A stretch of DNA of 64,000 nt, taken from contig DASXOB010000006.1 in NCBI GenBank assembly GCA_036494545.1, forward strand, positions 62,001-126,000, given 5' to 3'. The DNA is from JAICXG01 sp036494545 (lineage in GTDB: Bacteria > Verrucomicrobiota > Verrucomicrobiia > Chthoniobacterales > UBA10450). This document shows, in pieces, positions 7,263-16,231 of the stretch (its first letter is position 1; every line of letters starts with the position of its first letter). Made by a program: the position numbers and the translations under genes. Under the pieces are notes generated by a model. It ran no database searches. It saw only the letters and a program-made list of their open reading frames with translations, and was not told the origin of the DNA.

Positions 7263-8696
7263 TCATTTGATCCTCTCGAAATCACCCAGCGGCCAGCTTT
7301 TGTCGAAGTAGGTCTCGGTCGGCTCGTAGAAGCGAAAGTAGGCGAACCAACTCTTTCCCGCGATGGTTGGGATCCAATTGGCCTCAAAGCCTGCGGGAGC
7401 CGTGGGACCGCAATAGATATCCACCGAACCGTCGGCGTTCTTCTTTAGGTCCATGCGCGAGGAGCGATCCGCTACCTTCTGCTTGTTCACGAGCAGCGAA
7501 CGTGTGTCGACATCGTAAAGGGTGACAGACCAGAACAACTTCGCCGGTGCATCGGGCGGAACGTGAAGCTTGTAAGATTGTGCGCCGTCGAGCCAGTCAC
7601 CTGACTTATCTGTGTAGGCGCCGAGATAGGCTGAGAAGGGACCAGGGTGTTTCGGCGCCATGTCGGGTCCGGCGCCAACAGCTTCGTAAAACCAAGCGGC
7701 CCGCTGATCGAGACGATCCCAGAACGCGTCGGGAGCGTCGGCGTCGAGTTGAAGTGCAAAGTGCCAGTGCGAATCCGGGCGATACATCATCCCGGCAAAG
7801 CGACGCTCGAAGGTATTGGCTTTGGCCATCGCGTCGCCGACGAGCGCGGCGTCTGTGAGAATCTTTATCTGTCGCGCGTCGGGCTTGAACAGTTTGCCTT
7901 TCTCGATGCCGAGTGGCTTGAGCATTTCGTGAAAGAAAAGATCGCGCTCGTCGATCGGCTCACGCTGGATCACCTCGTCAACGCGCTGCCAATATTCCAT
8001 CCCGCGCGGAGGCATGCCGCTCCACCTCTTCCCCTCCGGCGAGACGATTTTAGGTGCCGGAGGATTTGCGTGTTGCGCGTAGGGGTAAGCTCGAAACTGT
8101 GCGAGCAATGCCGCGGCTTCTTTCGGATCAGTGACAGTAATGCGAATACCTACGAACATGTTGAAGGTCGGACAGCGCCGGACCTCAAACCCGGCTGCGT
8201 CGGCGGGCCCTTCCTGTCCCGGACCCAAAACGAGGTACTTGGCTGACTTGTTGGTGTCTGGCAGCGCGTGTTGCCAGGCGTCGCTCAAACCGCCGCGCAC
8301 ATCTGGCGGAAGATCAATAACGAGCGGCCCGCCGCTCAGGTCGTCGAACACAATGTAATAAGGCGTGGTGGCGTTAGGTGTAAGAATACCTAACCGATCG
8401 TCGTAGCTAAGGATGGCCGCGATATCACCATTTCCAGCTCCGAAGGATGCCTGCCCGCGCTGCCACTGCGCAAATGAAACCGCAGGTATAGCCCAAAGGT
8501 AGGCCTGGCAAGCTCGCTGAAAATCACGTTCGTCATAAAGCTTCTCGACGGTTTCCTTCGTTGGATAACCATTGGCAAAGTCGTGAGTGAACTCCAGTTT
8601 GCCGATCCGGCTGTCGACGGTCTGGTTTTCCGCCAATGCAATCGAAGCTGCGAATGCGCCGAGGAATGCGTAACTGAGCTGTTGTTTGGTTATCAT
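7263..8696 (-). CDS. DUF1254/DUF1214 secreted protein
   Basis: This 477-residue protein has a signal peptide (ITKQQLSYAFLGAFAASIALA). The N-terminal DUF1254-type half includes QAYLWAIPAVSFAQWQRGQ and LTPNATTPYYIVFDDLSGGPLVIDLPP. The C-terminal DUF1214-type half includes NYRL-like SYKLHVPPDAPAKLFWSVTLYDVDTRSLL and a terminal WFAYFRFYEPTETYFDKSW. These proteins are exported and widespread in soil bacteria; their enzymatic role is not settled. It is the second of two tandem paralogues with 8739-10187, separated by 42 bp, and both resemble the decayed copy at 11588-12011. Confidence 0.85.
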   Translation of the reverse strand: MITKQQLSYAFLGAFAASIALAENQTVDSRIGKLEFTHDFANGYPTKETVEKLYDERDFQRACQAYLWAIPAVSFAQWQRGQASFGAGNGDIAAILSYDDRLGILTPNATTPYYIVFDDLSGGPLVIDLPPDVRGGLSDAWQHALPDTNKSAKYLVLGPGQEGPADAAGFEVRRCPTFNMFVGIRITVTDPKEAAALLAQFRAYPYAQHANPPAPKIVSPEGKRWSGMPPRGMEYWQRVDEVIQREPIDERDLFFHEMLKPLGIEKGKLFKPDARQIKILTDAALVGDAMAKANTFERRFAGMMYRPDSHWHFALQLDADAPDAFWDRLDQRAAWFYEAVGAGPDMAPKHPGPFSAYLGAYTDKSGDWLDGAQSYKLHVPPDAPAKLFWSVTLYDVDTRSLLVNKQKVADRSSRMDLKKNADGSVDIYCGPTAPAGFEANWIPTIAGKSWFAYFRFYEPTETYFDKSWPLGDFERIK

Positions 8697-8738
8697 ATGA
8701 GCTCCTTGGTTCGTGCTTCGTTAGGCAGTTTTGCTGAG

Positions 8739-10187
8739 TTACTTCATTTTCTCGATTTCTCCGAGTTTCCACGTCTTCTCGAAGAGAGGCTTTTCCGGAC
8801 CATAGAAACGGAACAACACTTCAAACTGACCGCCGGACTTAGCTGGAACCCAGTTTGATTCCTTACCCTCCGGAGACTTAGCTCCGAAGTAGATGTCCAC
8901 CGACCCGTCCGCATTTATAGTAAGCCCCGGCGTTTGCGATGAACGGCTCGACCATTTCATGTTGCGTATGAGTCCATGCGTCGCCCGATCGTAGGCGGTG
9001 GCAGACCAGTATTGATTAACCGGCGCGTGGGCCGGAACATTGAGGCGATAGTTCTTGTCCCCGCTCAGGCCCTGACCAGCCTTATCATTGAAGGTCATCA
9101 GGTAGAACTGGCCCGCACCCAGATGCTTCGAGCTGAAAAAGCCGAGCGTGTAGGCGGTGCCGCGGCTGTCGATGGGATAGGTGCTGGGTTCGCTGAAGAA
9201 GGTCGGCATACCTTTCGCCACCTCCGGCGAAAACGGTGCGTGCCATTGCCCACCGTCATAAAATGGCGGCGGGAAATAGTTGTGCTCGTATTTATCCGCG
9301 AGCCACGCGTGAGCTTCCTTGATGGCTCGTTGAAGAATTTCCCTGGTCTTCGAATCGGGATTGAAGGGCTTACCCTTCTCAATGCCGATGGACTTCAGCG
9401 GATCAATCATCGCCTTGTCCCGCGTGAGCCACGGCTGGGATTGGACGATGCGATCGAGTGATTCGAAGTAGCGCAGGTCGTAGGGAATGTTTGCCTCGAA
9501 GACGACATCGATCGTATCCACATAGGTGGTGGGCGGCGGACTTGCCGCCTGCGACAGTGGATAGAGCTTCATGCGTTTGCCGTAAGCTACGGCTTTGGCG
9601 ACATCCACCTCACTGCCGCTTTTCGGATTCGAACGCACGAGCGCGTAGCCAGCGGTGGTGTCCGAAGGCATGACGAAGTAGCCGTCGGGCACATTTCCCT
9701 TGTAGTCCGGCGGTAGGATCAGGCATTTGCCGCCCTTGCCCTTGTCCACACCTGCGGGCCCTACGTCTTCGAGCGCGGATTGCCAGCAATCCATGATCGA
9801 GCCAACAATGACTCCCTCGTCACCGGACGGCGGGACTTCGAGCACCATCGGCCCATCCTTCGTGTCGAAGAACGGCATAAAGTAGATGGCGTCCGGGTTA
9901 GGCGTAAGCGTCTGGTTCTTCCAATCGAACAGTCGCGACCAGTAGACGATCTGGTTCTGCGCGCCTTTGGCGTCGCGCACCATTGCCTGATACATGATGT
10001 CATAGTTAACCGCCGGCATGCCCCAGATTACCGCCTCGATCGCGCGGCGCTCGATCGTGTGCTCGGCAAGTTGCGCCGGAGTAAGAGTCTGATCGTCCTT
10101 GGCATTCTTCTCCTGCGCGAACGCGGAGGCGATCAGGATTGCGCCCAGCTCGAAGGCCAGCGCGAATTTTGCGATTCTTGTTTTCAT
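8739..10187 (-). CDS. DUF1254/DUF1214 secreted protein, paralogue
   Basis: This 482-residue protein begins MKTRIAKFALAFELGAILIA (signal peptide, cleavage near FAQ). The DUF1254 half shows RRAIEAVIWGMPAVNYDIMYQ and NQTLTPNPDAIYFMPFFDT. The DUF1214 half shows NYRLNVPAHAPVNQYWSATAYDRATHGLI and ends LFRFYGPEKPLFEKTWKLGE. It is closer to the pseudogene at 11588-12011 than to its downstream neighbour. The 190-bp leader upstream (10188-10378) holds one CCTAACGA copy at 10289 and no ORF I would support. Confidence 0.85.
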   Translation of the reverse strand: MKTRIAKFALAFELGAILIASAFAQEKNAKDDQTLTPAQLAEHTIERRAIEAVIWGMPAVNYDIMYQAMVRDAKGAQNQIVYWSRLFDWKNQTLTPNPDAIYFMPFFDTKDGPMVLEVPPSGDEGVIVGSIMDCWQSALEDVGPAGVDKGKGGKCLILPPDYKGNVPDGYFVMPSDTTAGYALVRSNPKSGSEVDVAKAVAYGKRMKLYPLSQAASPPPTTYVDTIDVVFEANIPYDLRYFESLDRIVQSQPWLTRDKAMIDPLKSIGIEKGKPFNPDSKTREILQRAIKEAHAWLADKYEHNYFPPPFYDGGQWHAPFSPEVAKGMPTFFSEPSTYPIDSRGTAYTLGFFSSKHLGAGQFYLMTFNDKAGQGLSGDKNYRLNVPAHAPVNQYWSATAYDRATHGLIRNMKWSSRSSQTPGLTINADGSVDIYFGAKSPEGKESNWVPAKSGGQFEVLFRFYGPEKPLFEKTWKLGEIEKMK

Positions 10188-10378
10188 TTCACTTTCTCGA
10201 ATCCGTAGCTTCCAAGTTCTAGCGAAGAACGGCTTATCAAAGCCGCCAGGTGTTGATTACTCCTCCTCGTTACTTTGAGAACGCAATACCTAACGAGTAA
10301 ATCGCTAGTATTATTGTTTTCCTGACCGTGAGATTCGTCATTCCTCCATTGTCTCGATTCATGAAGGAAGCGCGGCGA

Positions 10379-11581
10379 TTAAAATACGACCTTGAGCAGC
10401 CCCTCGAGCAGTTCGTCCAGTGGGATCATCGTTAGCAGCAGTGGCGCGACGGGGAGCAAGGTAGTAACGGTGAGTTGCAGCACGGTTTGCACGGTAAAGG
10501 GCACCAAGCGCATTTCCTTTACGACGGCATAGCTGTTGTCTAAATCGGCGAGCGACTGGATGTCTGCGCTGCCGAGCAGCGGCTCGTCCGCGGGTGCGCC
10601 GCCACGGAGCCATTTGTGGTCGAACTCGCGCGCGTAACGTTGCGCGAGGACGCCGTATTCGCGAAGGCCCGCGCGCTTCGCGGCGGCGAGTTTCGGCAGG
10701 AAGACCAGAAGCGGACCAAGGACGGCGAAGACCATCACCGTGACTAACCCAATGATCTCCAGCTTGAAGTCGATCAACTTCCCAGCCCCAAAAAAAATGC
10801 GGTTGGCCATCACACCCGCAAGCAGGGCTCCTTGCGCGACCAGCACCGGCGCGAACGCCTGGCTGATCAACGCCAGAAAACTCAATCCGCCGCAGCGATC
10901 GGGATGCGTCGGAACCAGGCTCAGGTCGAGGCGAGACACCTGCCAAAGGAAGCGCGTCCAGATGCAGAGGCGGAAATACCAGCGCAGGAGTAGGAATTGG
11001 AACAGCGGGAGACTGACGCAGCCCAACCACCAGCCGGCCATTGTCGGATGAAATGTCCTGTTCACCGGCGTGCCATGCCAGCTCGCTACATCGAGCGCCA
11101 CCTGGGTGCGCCAGATGAAGCCCACACCCACGACATAGACGAGCGCAATCATGAGCACCTCCGCCACGATGGAATTGCGCAACCGCATGGCTGAGGCGAT
11201 GGCCGCGTCGAACCGCGCCTGTGCCGCGTCCGGGATGAGACGGCGCGCGAGGAACTGCTGTACTACCGGGCGCATCCGCTGATGGACGATCAACTCTGCC
11301 AGGATCAAGAGCGGCAAGGCGAGCAACAGTCGCACCTGCATTTCGATGTCGTGGAGAAATGGCAGCTTAACTTTCCCGCTCCACACGTTGCCTTCCGCGC
11401 ACGATAGCACCAGCAGCGGCACCCAGGCCAGTAGCACTGCCGCGATGACGCGCCGGTGCAGTAGTTCCAAGGCATCCCCGCCCAAGTGTGTCCGCCGGCA
11501 AAGCTGAAAGAGCGGCCCGCCGAGCACGAGCGAGAAGTCAGGCGGTTCCTGCAAGAGCGGACCGGAAGCGCTTATGGCCAT
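10379..11581 (-). CDS. Polytopic inner-membrane protein of unknown function
   Basis: The protein has 400 residues and about six to seven hydrophobic segments (VIAAVLLAWVPLLVLS, LLLALPLLILAELIV, IVAEVLMIALVYVVGVGFI, FAPVLVAQGALLAGVMA, IIGLVTVMVFAVLGPLLVFLP and a C-terminal pair). The motif PTHPDRCGGLSFLALIS between central helices recurs in hypothetical membrane proteins of soil bacteria. I do not recognise an enzyme signature. The DUF1254 gene (8739-10187) lies downstream on the same strand and the decayed DUF1254 gene starts only 7 bp upstream, so it is embedded in that cluster and may serve it. Confidence 0.75.
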   Translation of the reverse strand: MAISASGPLLQEPPDFSLVLGGPLFQLCRRTHLGGDALELLHRRVIAAVLLAWVPLLVLSCAEGNVWSGKVKLPFLHDIEMQVRLLLALPLLILAELIVHQRMRPVVQQFLARRLIPDAAQARFDAAIASAMRLRNSIVAEVLMIALVYVVGVGFIWRTQVALDVASWHGTPVNRTFHPTMAGWWLGCVSLPLFQFLLLRWYFRLCIWTRFLWQVSRLDLSLVPTHPDRCGGLSFLALISQAFAPVLVAQGALLAGVMANRIFFGAGKLIDFKLEIIGLVTVMVFAVLGPLLVFLPKLAAAKRAGLREYGVLAQRYAREFDHKWLRGGAPADEPLLGSADIQSLADLDNSYAVVKEMRLVPFTVQTVLQLTVTTLLPVAPLLLTMIPLDELLEGLLKVVF

Positions 11582-11587
11582 ATCATC

Positions 11588-12011
11588 TTACTTCACCTTT
11601 TCAATGTCCGTAATTCCAAGTCTTATCGACTGAGCCGACGATCATTCCTACTTCGGCCGGCGCAATCTCCAGCACCACCGGGCCGACGTTCCATCGTGTT
11701 AATGAAAGGCATCAGGTAAATGGTGTCGGGTTAGGCGTAAGCGTTTGGTTCTTCCAGTCGCACGGATGTGACCAGTAAACGAGCTCGTTACTTCCGGGCC
11801 CAGCCTTGATGTCGCGGACCATAGCCTGGAGCATCATGTTATGATTTACCGCCGGCATTCCCCAAAGCACTGCCTCGGTTTCGCGACGTTGCAGTGTCCG
11901 CTGTGTCAATTCTGCTGGGGTGAAATTGGAAACGTCTCTCGTTCTCTCTTGCGCGAACACCGAAACGCCTAAGGTAAGAACCAATGCGAAGTGAGTGAGC
12001 GTTGTTTTCAT
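11588..12011 (-). pseudogene. Degraded third DUF1254/DUF1214 gene (frameshifts plus large internal deletion)
   Basis: The ORF opens with a signal peptide (MKTTLTHFALVLTLGVSVFAQ) and then aligns with 8739-10187 (RRETEAVLWGMPAVNHNMM and KNQTLTPNP). The frame is lost right after TPNP at about 11740, where one base is missing. Reading on in shifted frames recovers YLMPFINT, then GPVVLEIAPAEVGMIVGS, and then jumps to a C-terminal remnant DKTWN and IEKVK before a stop at 11588-11590. About 330 codons of the middle are therefore gone. The gene is dead, but its start region keeps the 18-mer upstream element at 12075-12092. Confidence 0.85.
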
Positions 12012-12074
12012 TGATCAAGCGGAAATGCAAATGACCCTGACTGCCAGACTGACAATCCGAAGAACTAGGCGACC

Positions 12075-12092
12075 GACTATAGGACTTTGGTC
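12075..12092 (-). promoter_or_regulatory. Repeated 18-mer upstream element, copy 2
   Basis: This is identical over 18 bp to 4100-4117. It lies 63 bp upstream of the ATG (12011) of the decayed DUF1254 gene, just past the 3' end of batD (12121). Two exact 18-mers 8 kb apart upstream of unrelated genes suggest a shared binding site or promoter. Confidence 0.5.
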
Positions 12093-12120
12093 TATTAAGG
12101 ACGCGAAGAGGTTGTTTCTG

Positions 12121-13149
12121 TCACCCTTTGCTGGAACGCGAAACAGGATTGAGCGGCTGCAAGCGAATCGGACGAAAAGGATCGATGATGCGGCGCCAAA
12201 GTCGTGCGAACGGAATTTTTCGACGGAGCACTAATGCGACGGGCGCAAGTGCGATCATCCCAAGCAACGTCACAACGTCCTGCCAGGTGCGGGAAGATGT
12301 TGTTAAAGCAGTCCCGCTCGGCAAAGCCGGATTTGGAGCAACTTCGATAGTGCGACTTGAAAACTTCTCGGTACGCAGTTGCTGAGTGTCGAGGTCCCAC
12401 CAGGTTAGCTTCACGGCCGGAATGACAAACCGTCCGGGGCGCTCGCATACATAGGTAAGCGTATCGCGTCGCTGTCCTAGCAACGTGCCGCGATTGGCCT
12501 TGTCGAGCACCTCTGGTGCTTTCGGGTAAATACCGAGACCGTCGATCGTGCCCGTGGGAAACGCTGGGAACGCCATCGCCGGCACGTCGGGCGCACTGAA
12601 GGTAATCATGCGGGTGAAAGCGTCGCCCGCCTTCGCTTTGCCCGGTTCAGGATTCCACCGCTCTTCTATCTTTAGCTCGCGCGCACAAATGATCGCGCCG
12701 AGATCCTCCGCGCCGGGCGCCGATTTGGCGACAAACTGTATCGCGGTCGCCTGCACAGTTTGCTCGACCGGCTCTTCATCGAGCGCGTTCCGCTTGAATT
12801 GCAACCGAATTGGAAACGCCGGTATCTCATGTTGACCAGCGCGACGCACGAAGACCGAAAATTCATGTCGTTGCAGGGTGTAACTGATTCCGTTTTCCTC
12901 TGTGCTGCTGACCACGGGACTTCCTGTTGGTGGAATCAGGAGTACGCCCGGCACACTGGGAAGATTGTAGGCGGCCGTTCCGGAAAAAAATCCGGGCGCA
13001 AGCAATTCGACTACAAGAATAACGCGCTGTCCCACCAGCAGCTCCCCCTTCACCTCCAGATGCGCGCGCGCCTTGGCCATGGGTTCCTGGGCACTCGCTG
13101 CCTGCAATGACAGGCCTAACACTAGGGCTAACTGCATCACCTTTTTCAT
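12121..13149 (-). CDS. batD: BatD-like protein (oxygen-tolerance family)
   Basis: This is a 342-residue protein with a signal peptide (MKKVMQLALVLGLSLQAASA), a long periplasmic beta-rich region (LEVKGELLVGQRVILVVELLAP, YTLQRHEFSVFVRRAGQHEIPAFPI), one C-terminal membrane segment (VVTLLGMIALAPVALVLR) and a basic tail. This is the BatD layout, and it is the last gene of the moxR-bat operon. Bat proteins form a membrane complex of unclear role, linked in other bacteria to stress or aerotolerance. The start at 13149 is chosen for the signal peptide and overlaps the upstream TPR gene by 4 bp. Confidence 0.8.
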   Translation of the reverse strand: MKKVMQLALVLGLSLQAASAQEPMAKARAHLEVKGELLVGQRVILVVELLAPGFFSGTAAYNLPSVPGVLLIPPTGSPVVSSTEENGISYTLQRHEFSVFVRRAGQHEIPAFPIRLQFKRNALDEEPVEQTVQATAIQFVAKSAPGAEDLGAIICARELKIEERWNPEPGKAKAGDAFTRMITFSAPDVPAMAFPAFPTGTIDGLGIYPKAPEVLDKANRGTLLGQRRDTLTYVCERPGRFVIPAVKLTWWDLDTQQLRTEKFSSRTIEVAPNPALPSGTALTTSSRTWQDVVTLLGMIALAPVALVLRRKIPFARLWRRIIDPFRPIRLQPLNPVSRSSKG

Positions 13150-13787
13150 GGATGTGCTTCTTTCATGGCCGCTTGATAGTAAAACTTCGCTCTTAGGAAA
13201 TCGCCGGGCGTCGTTTGCACGCGGCGCAACCATGTCGCCTGCAAAGCTGCATCGGACTGCGGTTCGCCTTCGGCTAATTCCTGAGCTTGGCCGCGTTTGT
13301 TCTCGCCCTTCAAATCAAATACGACTTCATCTGGTTTCTCCTCGCCGGTTTGTTCTTCTGCGGCATTCCCGCCCGATGCCGCGATCTTCTCTTTACGCGC
13401 GATTGCCAGCGCTTTGTTCTCTTTGGCTTCCTTCCAATCGTGTCTGAACGCGAGCGCGCGATCGTAGCTCGCGATCGCTGCGTCGTAGGCGCCGTGCATG
13501 AGCCAGGCGTTGCCCTGGTCGAAAGCGCCGAACGCGCCGGGGACACGCGCAAAAGTTTTCGCCGCGGCCTCGAAATCGCCATTGCGATACTGCGCGGTCC
13601 CGACTCGCAAGGGATCGGTATAAGTCTTCGCCGCCTGCGAAAATTTCTTCGCACGGCACAGCGCGTCGCCGCGTTGATCTGAAGTTCGCCAGAAGTTCGG
13701 ATCGCGAATTGTGCCAATCAAAAGCGCATCCGCAAAAACTGCGCACAACAACCCGAGAAAAAAAATTGTCGCAGGTTTAGTCTTCAC
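13146..13787 (-). CDS. TPR membrane protein of the Bat operon (BatC/BatE-like)
   Basis: A GTG start at 13787 overlaps the batB stop as GTGA, which is why I prefer it to ATGs further upstream. The product, about 213 residues, has a membrane anchor (ATIFFLGLLCAVFADALLIG), then tetratricopeptide-like helices (GDALCRAKKFSQAAKTYTDP, VGTAQYRNGDFEAAAKTFAR, GNAWLMHGAYDAAIASYDRA) and a polar C-terminus. In Bat operons such TPR proteins are thought to scaffold the VWA-domain partners in the periplasm. It overlaps batD by 4 bp, which is consistent with coupled translation. Confidence 0.75.
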   Translation of the reverse strand: MKTKPATIFFLGLLCAVFADALLIGTIRDPNFWRTSDQRGDALCRAKKFSQAAKTYTDPLRVGTAQYRNGDFEAAAKTFARVPGAFGAFDQGNAWLMHGAYDAAIASYDRALAFRHDWKEAKENKALAIARKEKIAASGGNAAEEQTGEEKPDEVVFDLKGENKRGQAQELAEGEPQSDAALQATWLRRVQTTPGDFLRAKFYYQAAMKEAHP

Positions 13788-14707
13788 GATCGCGCCGCGG
13801 TTGGCACCATCCATCCGCTCCGAAAGAAGAAGAGAAGGATGATCGCGAGGAGCGGCGTAAGCCAATAACCGCTTTCTTCCCATTGATTACTGCCCTCGTT
13901 ACTCGCGGTGCTGGAAAATTTCGCTTCACGCGCAAGGTGACGCACATCGGCATCGTCCGGCGTGAGGCGGACAAAAGTCGCCTCTGCATTTTTCGCCGCC
14001 TGATGGAGCGCGCCAAGTTCCGCGCCTTCGAGCAATGGCGGCAATAATCTCACCGAGGTCGCGGATTGTTTGCGCCATGTCGCGATCGGCTGACTCTGTT
14101 CGGTTGCCACGCTGTCGGTGATCCATAAGATCGAACCGCCACCGGCTCCCTTGAGAGTTTCATCTGCGAGCTTTAGTGCGTCGGCGGCAACGTCGCCATC
14201 GTCCGGCATGATTTTGGGATCGAGCGCTGCAGCGAAAGTGTTGATGATTTCTTCATCGGTTGTCGCCGGCATCACGACATGCGCGGTTCCGGCGTAAGCA
14301 ATCAGCGTCGTCTTCGCGCCACGGCGCTGGCCTAACAAGTCGTGAATCTTTTGCACCGCCCGTGCCAGCCGATTCGGCTGCACGTCTTCGGTCACCATCG
14401 ATGGCGTGACCTTTACGATAATGGCGAGCGCCGCAGTGTCGTCGGCGAACGGTGCCGGCTCGCGACGCCAGGTCGGCCCGGCAAGCGCGACAATGGCAAT
14501 GATCCATGCCATGCCAATCAACATGAGCGGGCTAAAACGCGTCCGTTTCGTCTCGCCGCTTAGCAAATGTGGCAGCAGATGCGCGGCAATAATCCCGCGC
14601 CAGGCGCGACCGACGTTCTGTCGTCGCCTAACAAGTAACCAGATTGCGATCGCGGGAATTAATGCGGCAAACCACCATGGGCGGAGAAAATAAAAATCGC
14701 TAATCAT
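13784..14707 (-). CDS. BatB-like VWA-domain membrane protein with degenerate MIDAS
   Basis: The 307-residue protein has N-terminal helices (FLRPWWFAALIPAIAIWLLV, LMLIGMAWIIAIVALAGP), a von Willebrand A-type domain and a C-terminal anchor (WLTPLLAIILLFFF). The metal-site motif, usually DxSxS, here reads VKVTPSM, so the Asp and first Ser are replaced by Lys and Thr. The domain may bind partners without a metal. Start and stop overlap neighbours by 4 bp each (ATGA with batA, GTGA with the TPR gene), which shows tight translational coupling. Confidence 0.75.
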   Translation of the reverse strand: MISDFYFLRPWWFAALIPAIAIWLLVRRRQNVGRAWRGIIAAHLLPHLLSGETKRTRFSPLMLIGMAWIIAIVALAGPTWRREPAPFADDTAALAIIVKVTPSMVTEDVQPNRLARAVQKIHDLLGQRRGAKTTLIAYAGTAHVVMPATTDEEIINTFAAALDPKIMPDDGDVAADALKLADETLKGAGGGSILWITDSVATEQSQPIATWRKQSATSVRLLPPLLEGAELGALHQAAKNAEATFVRLTPDDADVRHLAREAKFSSTASNEGSNQWEESGYWLTPLLAIILLFFFRSGWMVPTAARS

Positions 14708-15730
14708 GCCGCGATTGCCGCCGGTCTTGATGATGAGCTTTCCTGCGGTCCAACGTGCGCATGACGCTTCGCCCTCAGAAGTTGCAACGCTTGCTGCAGA
14801 AAGCTCGCGATTAATCCGATCGCCAAGGGCCAATAATAAATATCGCGCCGCGGGCGATGGCTGGCGGTTTGCGCCTGACGCGTTTCCAGCGCATCGAGCT
14901 TGCGATAAATTTTTTTCAGTTGAGATCGATCGGCCGCGAACGAGTAAAGACCGCCGGTCGTTTCCGCCACTCGCTTCAGCGTATCGACATCGAGCGCTTC
15001 TTCGCCGGCTGCTTTCGGATCGCCCACCGCGACGGTGTGAATGATGATGCCGTTGTCCTTCGCGATCTCGGCCGCTTTCGTCGGCGGGATCTTGCTCGCG
15101 GTGTCATTCCCGTCGGTCAAGGCGATAAGCACGCGTTCCTTCACTGGACTGCGCTCGAATAGCGTAATGGCCAGACCGATCGCGTCGCCAAACGCCGTTT
15201 GCGGTCCCGCCATTTTCACCTGCGCTTCGTCAAGCAATTGTCGGCAGACTTTGAGGTCTTCGGTAAAGGGTGCCTGCACAAACGGCGCGGTGCCGAAAAA
15301 AATCAGACCGACGCGATCACCTTCGCGGTGCACGAGAAAGTCATCGAGCACTTCTTTAACCGCGGTGAGTCGATCGACTTTTTTGCCTAACGAATTAGTA
15401 AAATCCTGCGTCTCCATCGAACCGGAGAGGTCGACCGCGAGCAACATATCGCACGGGGACGTTCTTTGTGATCGGTGGCTCGATGATTTGCGGGCGCGCC
15501 AGCGCGCAGACAATGCCGCTCCAAAAAATCACCAGCGAAATCTTGCGCAACCAGCCGCCGCGCATGACAACCGCACCTTCCGCGGGTTGTTGTCCGGTCT
15601 CTTGAGCGAGTCGATCGAGAAACGGAACGACCAATCCCTGGCGCGTTTCGCGATGTGGAGGCGCCAAGCGATAAATCAACCAGGGCAACGGGAGCAGCAA
15701 CCAAAGCCAGGAATATGCGAAGGTGAGCAT
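14704..15730 (-). pseudogene. BatA-like VWA-domain protein, split by a one-base frameshift
   Basis: Two overlapping frames make up one BatA. The first (ATG at 15730) encodes a membrane anchor (FAYSWLWLLLPLPWLIY), a linker and a second helix ending ARPQIIEPPITKNVPVR. The second frame takes over at about 15450 with DMLLAVDLSGSMETQDF, an intact MIDAS motif, and continues to a C-terminal membrane helix and a stop at 14704. One missing base near 15450 (CGATATG where CGNGATATG is expected) explains the break. All other operon members are intact and tightly coupled, so this could be a recent mutation, a programmed shift or a base-call error. Confidence 0.82.
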
Positions 15731-16231
15731 TCAAATATCGACGCGATGATGCGCAATCCAGTTACGGGTCACACTGACGAGTTCTCGCGCTTGCGCTTCG
15801 CTGAAGGAATTCGCAGCGCGGGGATCGTAGGAAATCTTTTCAAGCTGTTCGCCAAATCCTGAAAAGGATTTCGTCCTTCCCGCGGAACGGTCGAGAAAAT
15901 CAGACCAGGACGGGCCAGTGAGGCCGGCAACCGTTTCGCGCGGCCATGCAGCAAGCGCTGCGCGTTTCAAAAGCTCCGCCAGAAATGCGATCGCGGCGGC
16001 ACGTCCGGCCGGGTCGTCGAATCGGAATCGCGTCCGATCCAGTTCCGCCAGCGCATCGCGCCGGTAGCGGTTGCGTTGCCAATGCATGAAGGATCTAACG
16101 AGTGCGACAACAAGCGCGAGTGCAGCAAAGCCGATCACCCAATCCCAGGCAGGCGCGGGCGGCCACAACGCAGCCGGCGGCGGAGCGACTATATCATGTA
16201 AACGATCGAGACTTGTCGGATCGGGATTCAT
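15731..16231 (-). CDS. DUF4381-type membrane protein of the Bat operon
   Basis: The ATG at 16231 overlaps the stop of the DUF58 gene by 4 bp. The product, about 166 residues, has one N-terminal transmembrane helix (WDWVIGFAALALVVALVRSF) after a short proline-rich stretch, and a helical cytoplasmic domain (LLKRAALAAWPRETVAGLTG, WSDFLDRSA). DUF4381 proteins regularly sit between the DUF58 and VWA genes of such operons. A longer frame upstream lies inside DUF58 and is rejected. It ends exactly next to the batA start codon. Confidence 0.75.
   Translation of the reverse strand: MNPDPTSLDRLHDIVAPPPAALWPPAPAWDWVIGFAALALVVALVRSFMHWQRNRYRRDALAELDRTRFRFDDPAGRAAAIAFLAELLKRAALAAWPRETVAGLTGPSWSDFLDRSAGRTKSFSGFGEQLEKISYDPRAANSFSEAQARELVSVTRNWIAHHRVDI

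Noticed and set aside
11712..12011. The 99-codon frame taken as a short complete protein
   Set aside because: Comparison with 8739-10187 shows it is only the first part of a DUF1254 gene; the sequence after it continues in shifted frames to a matching C-terminal end.
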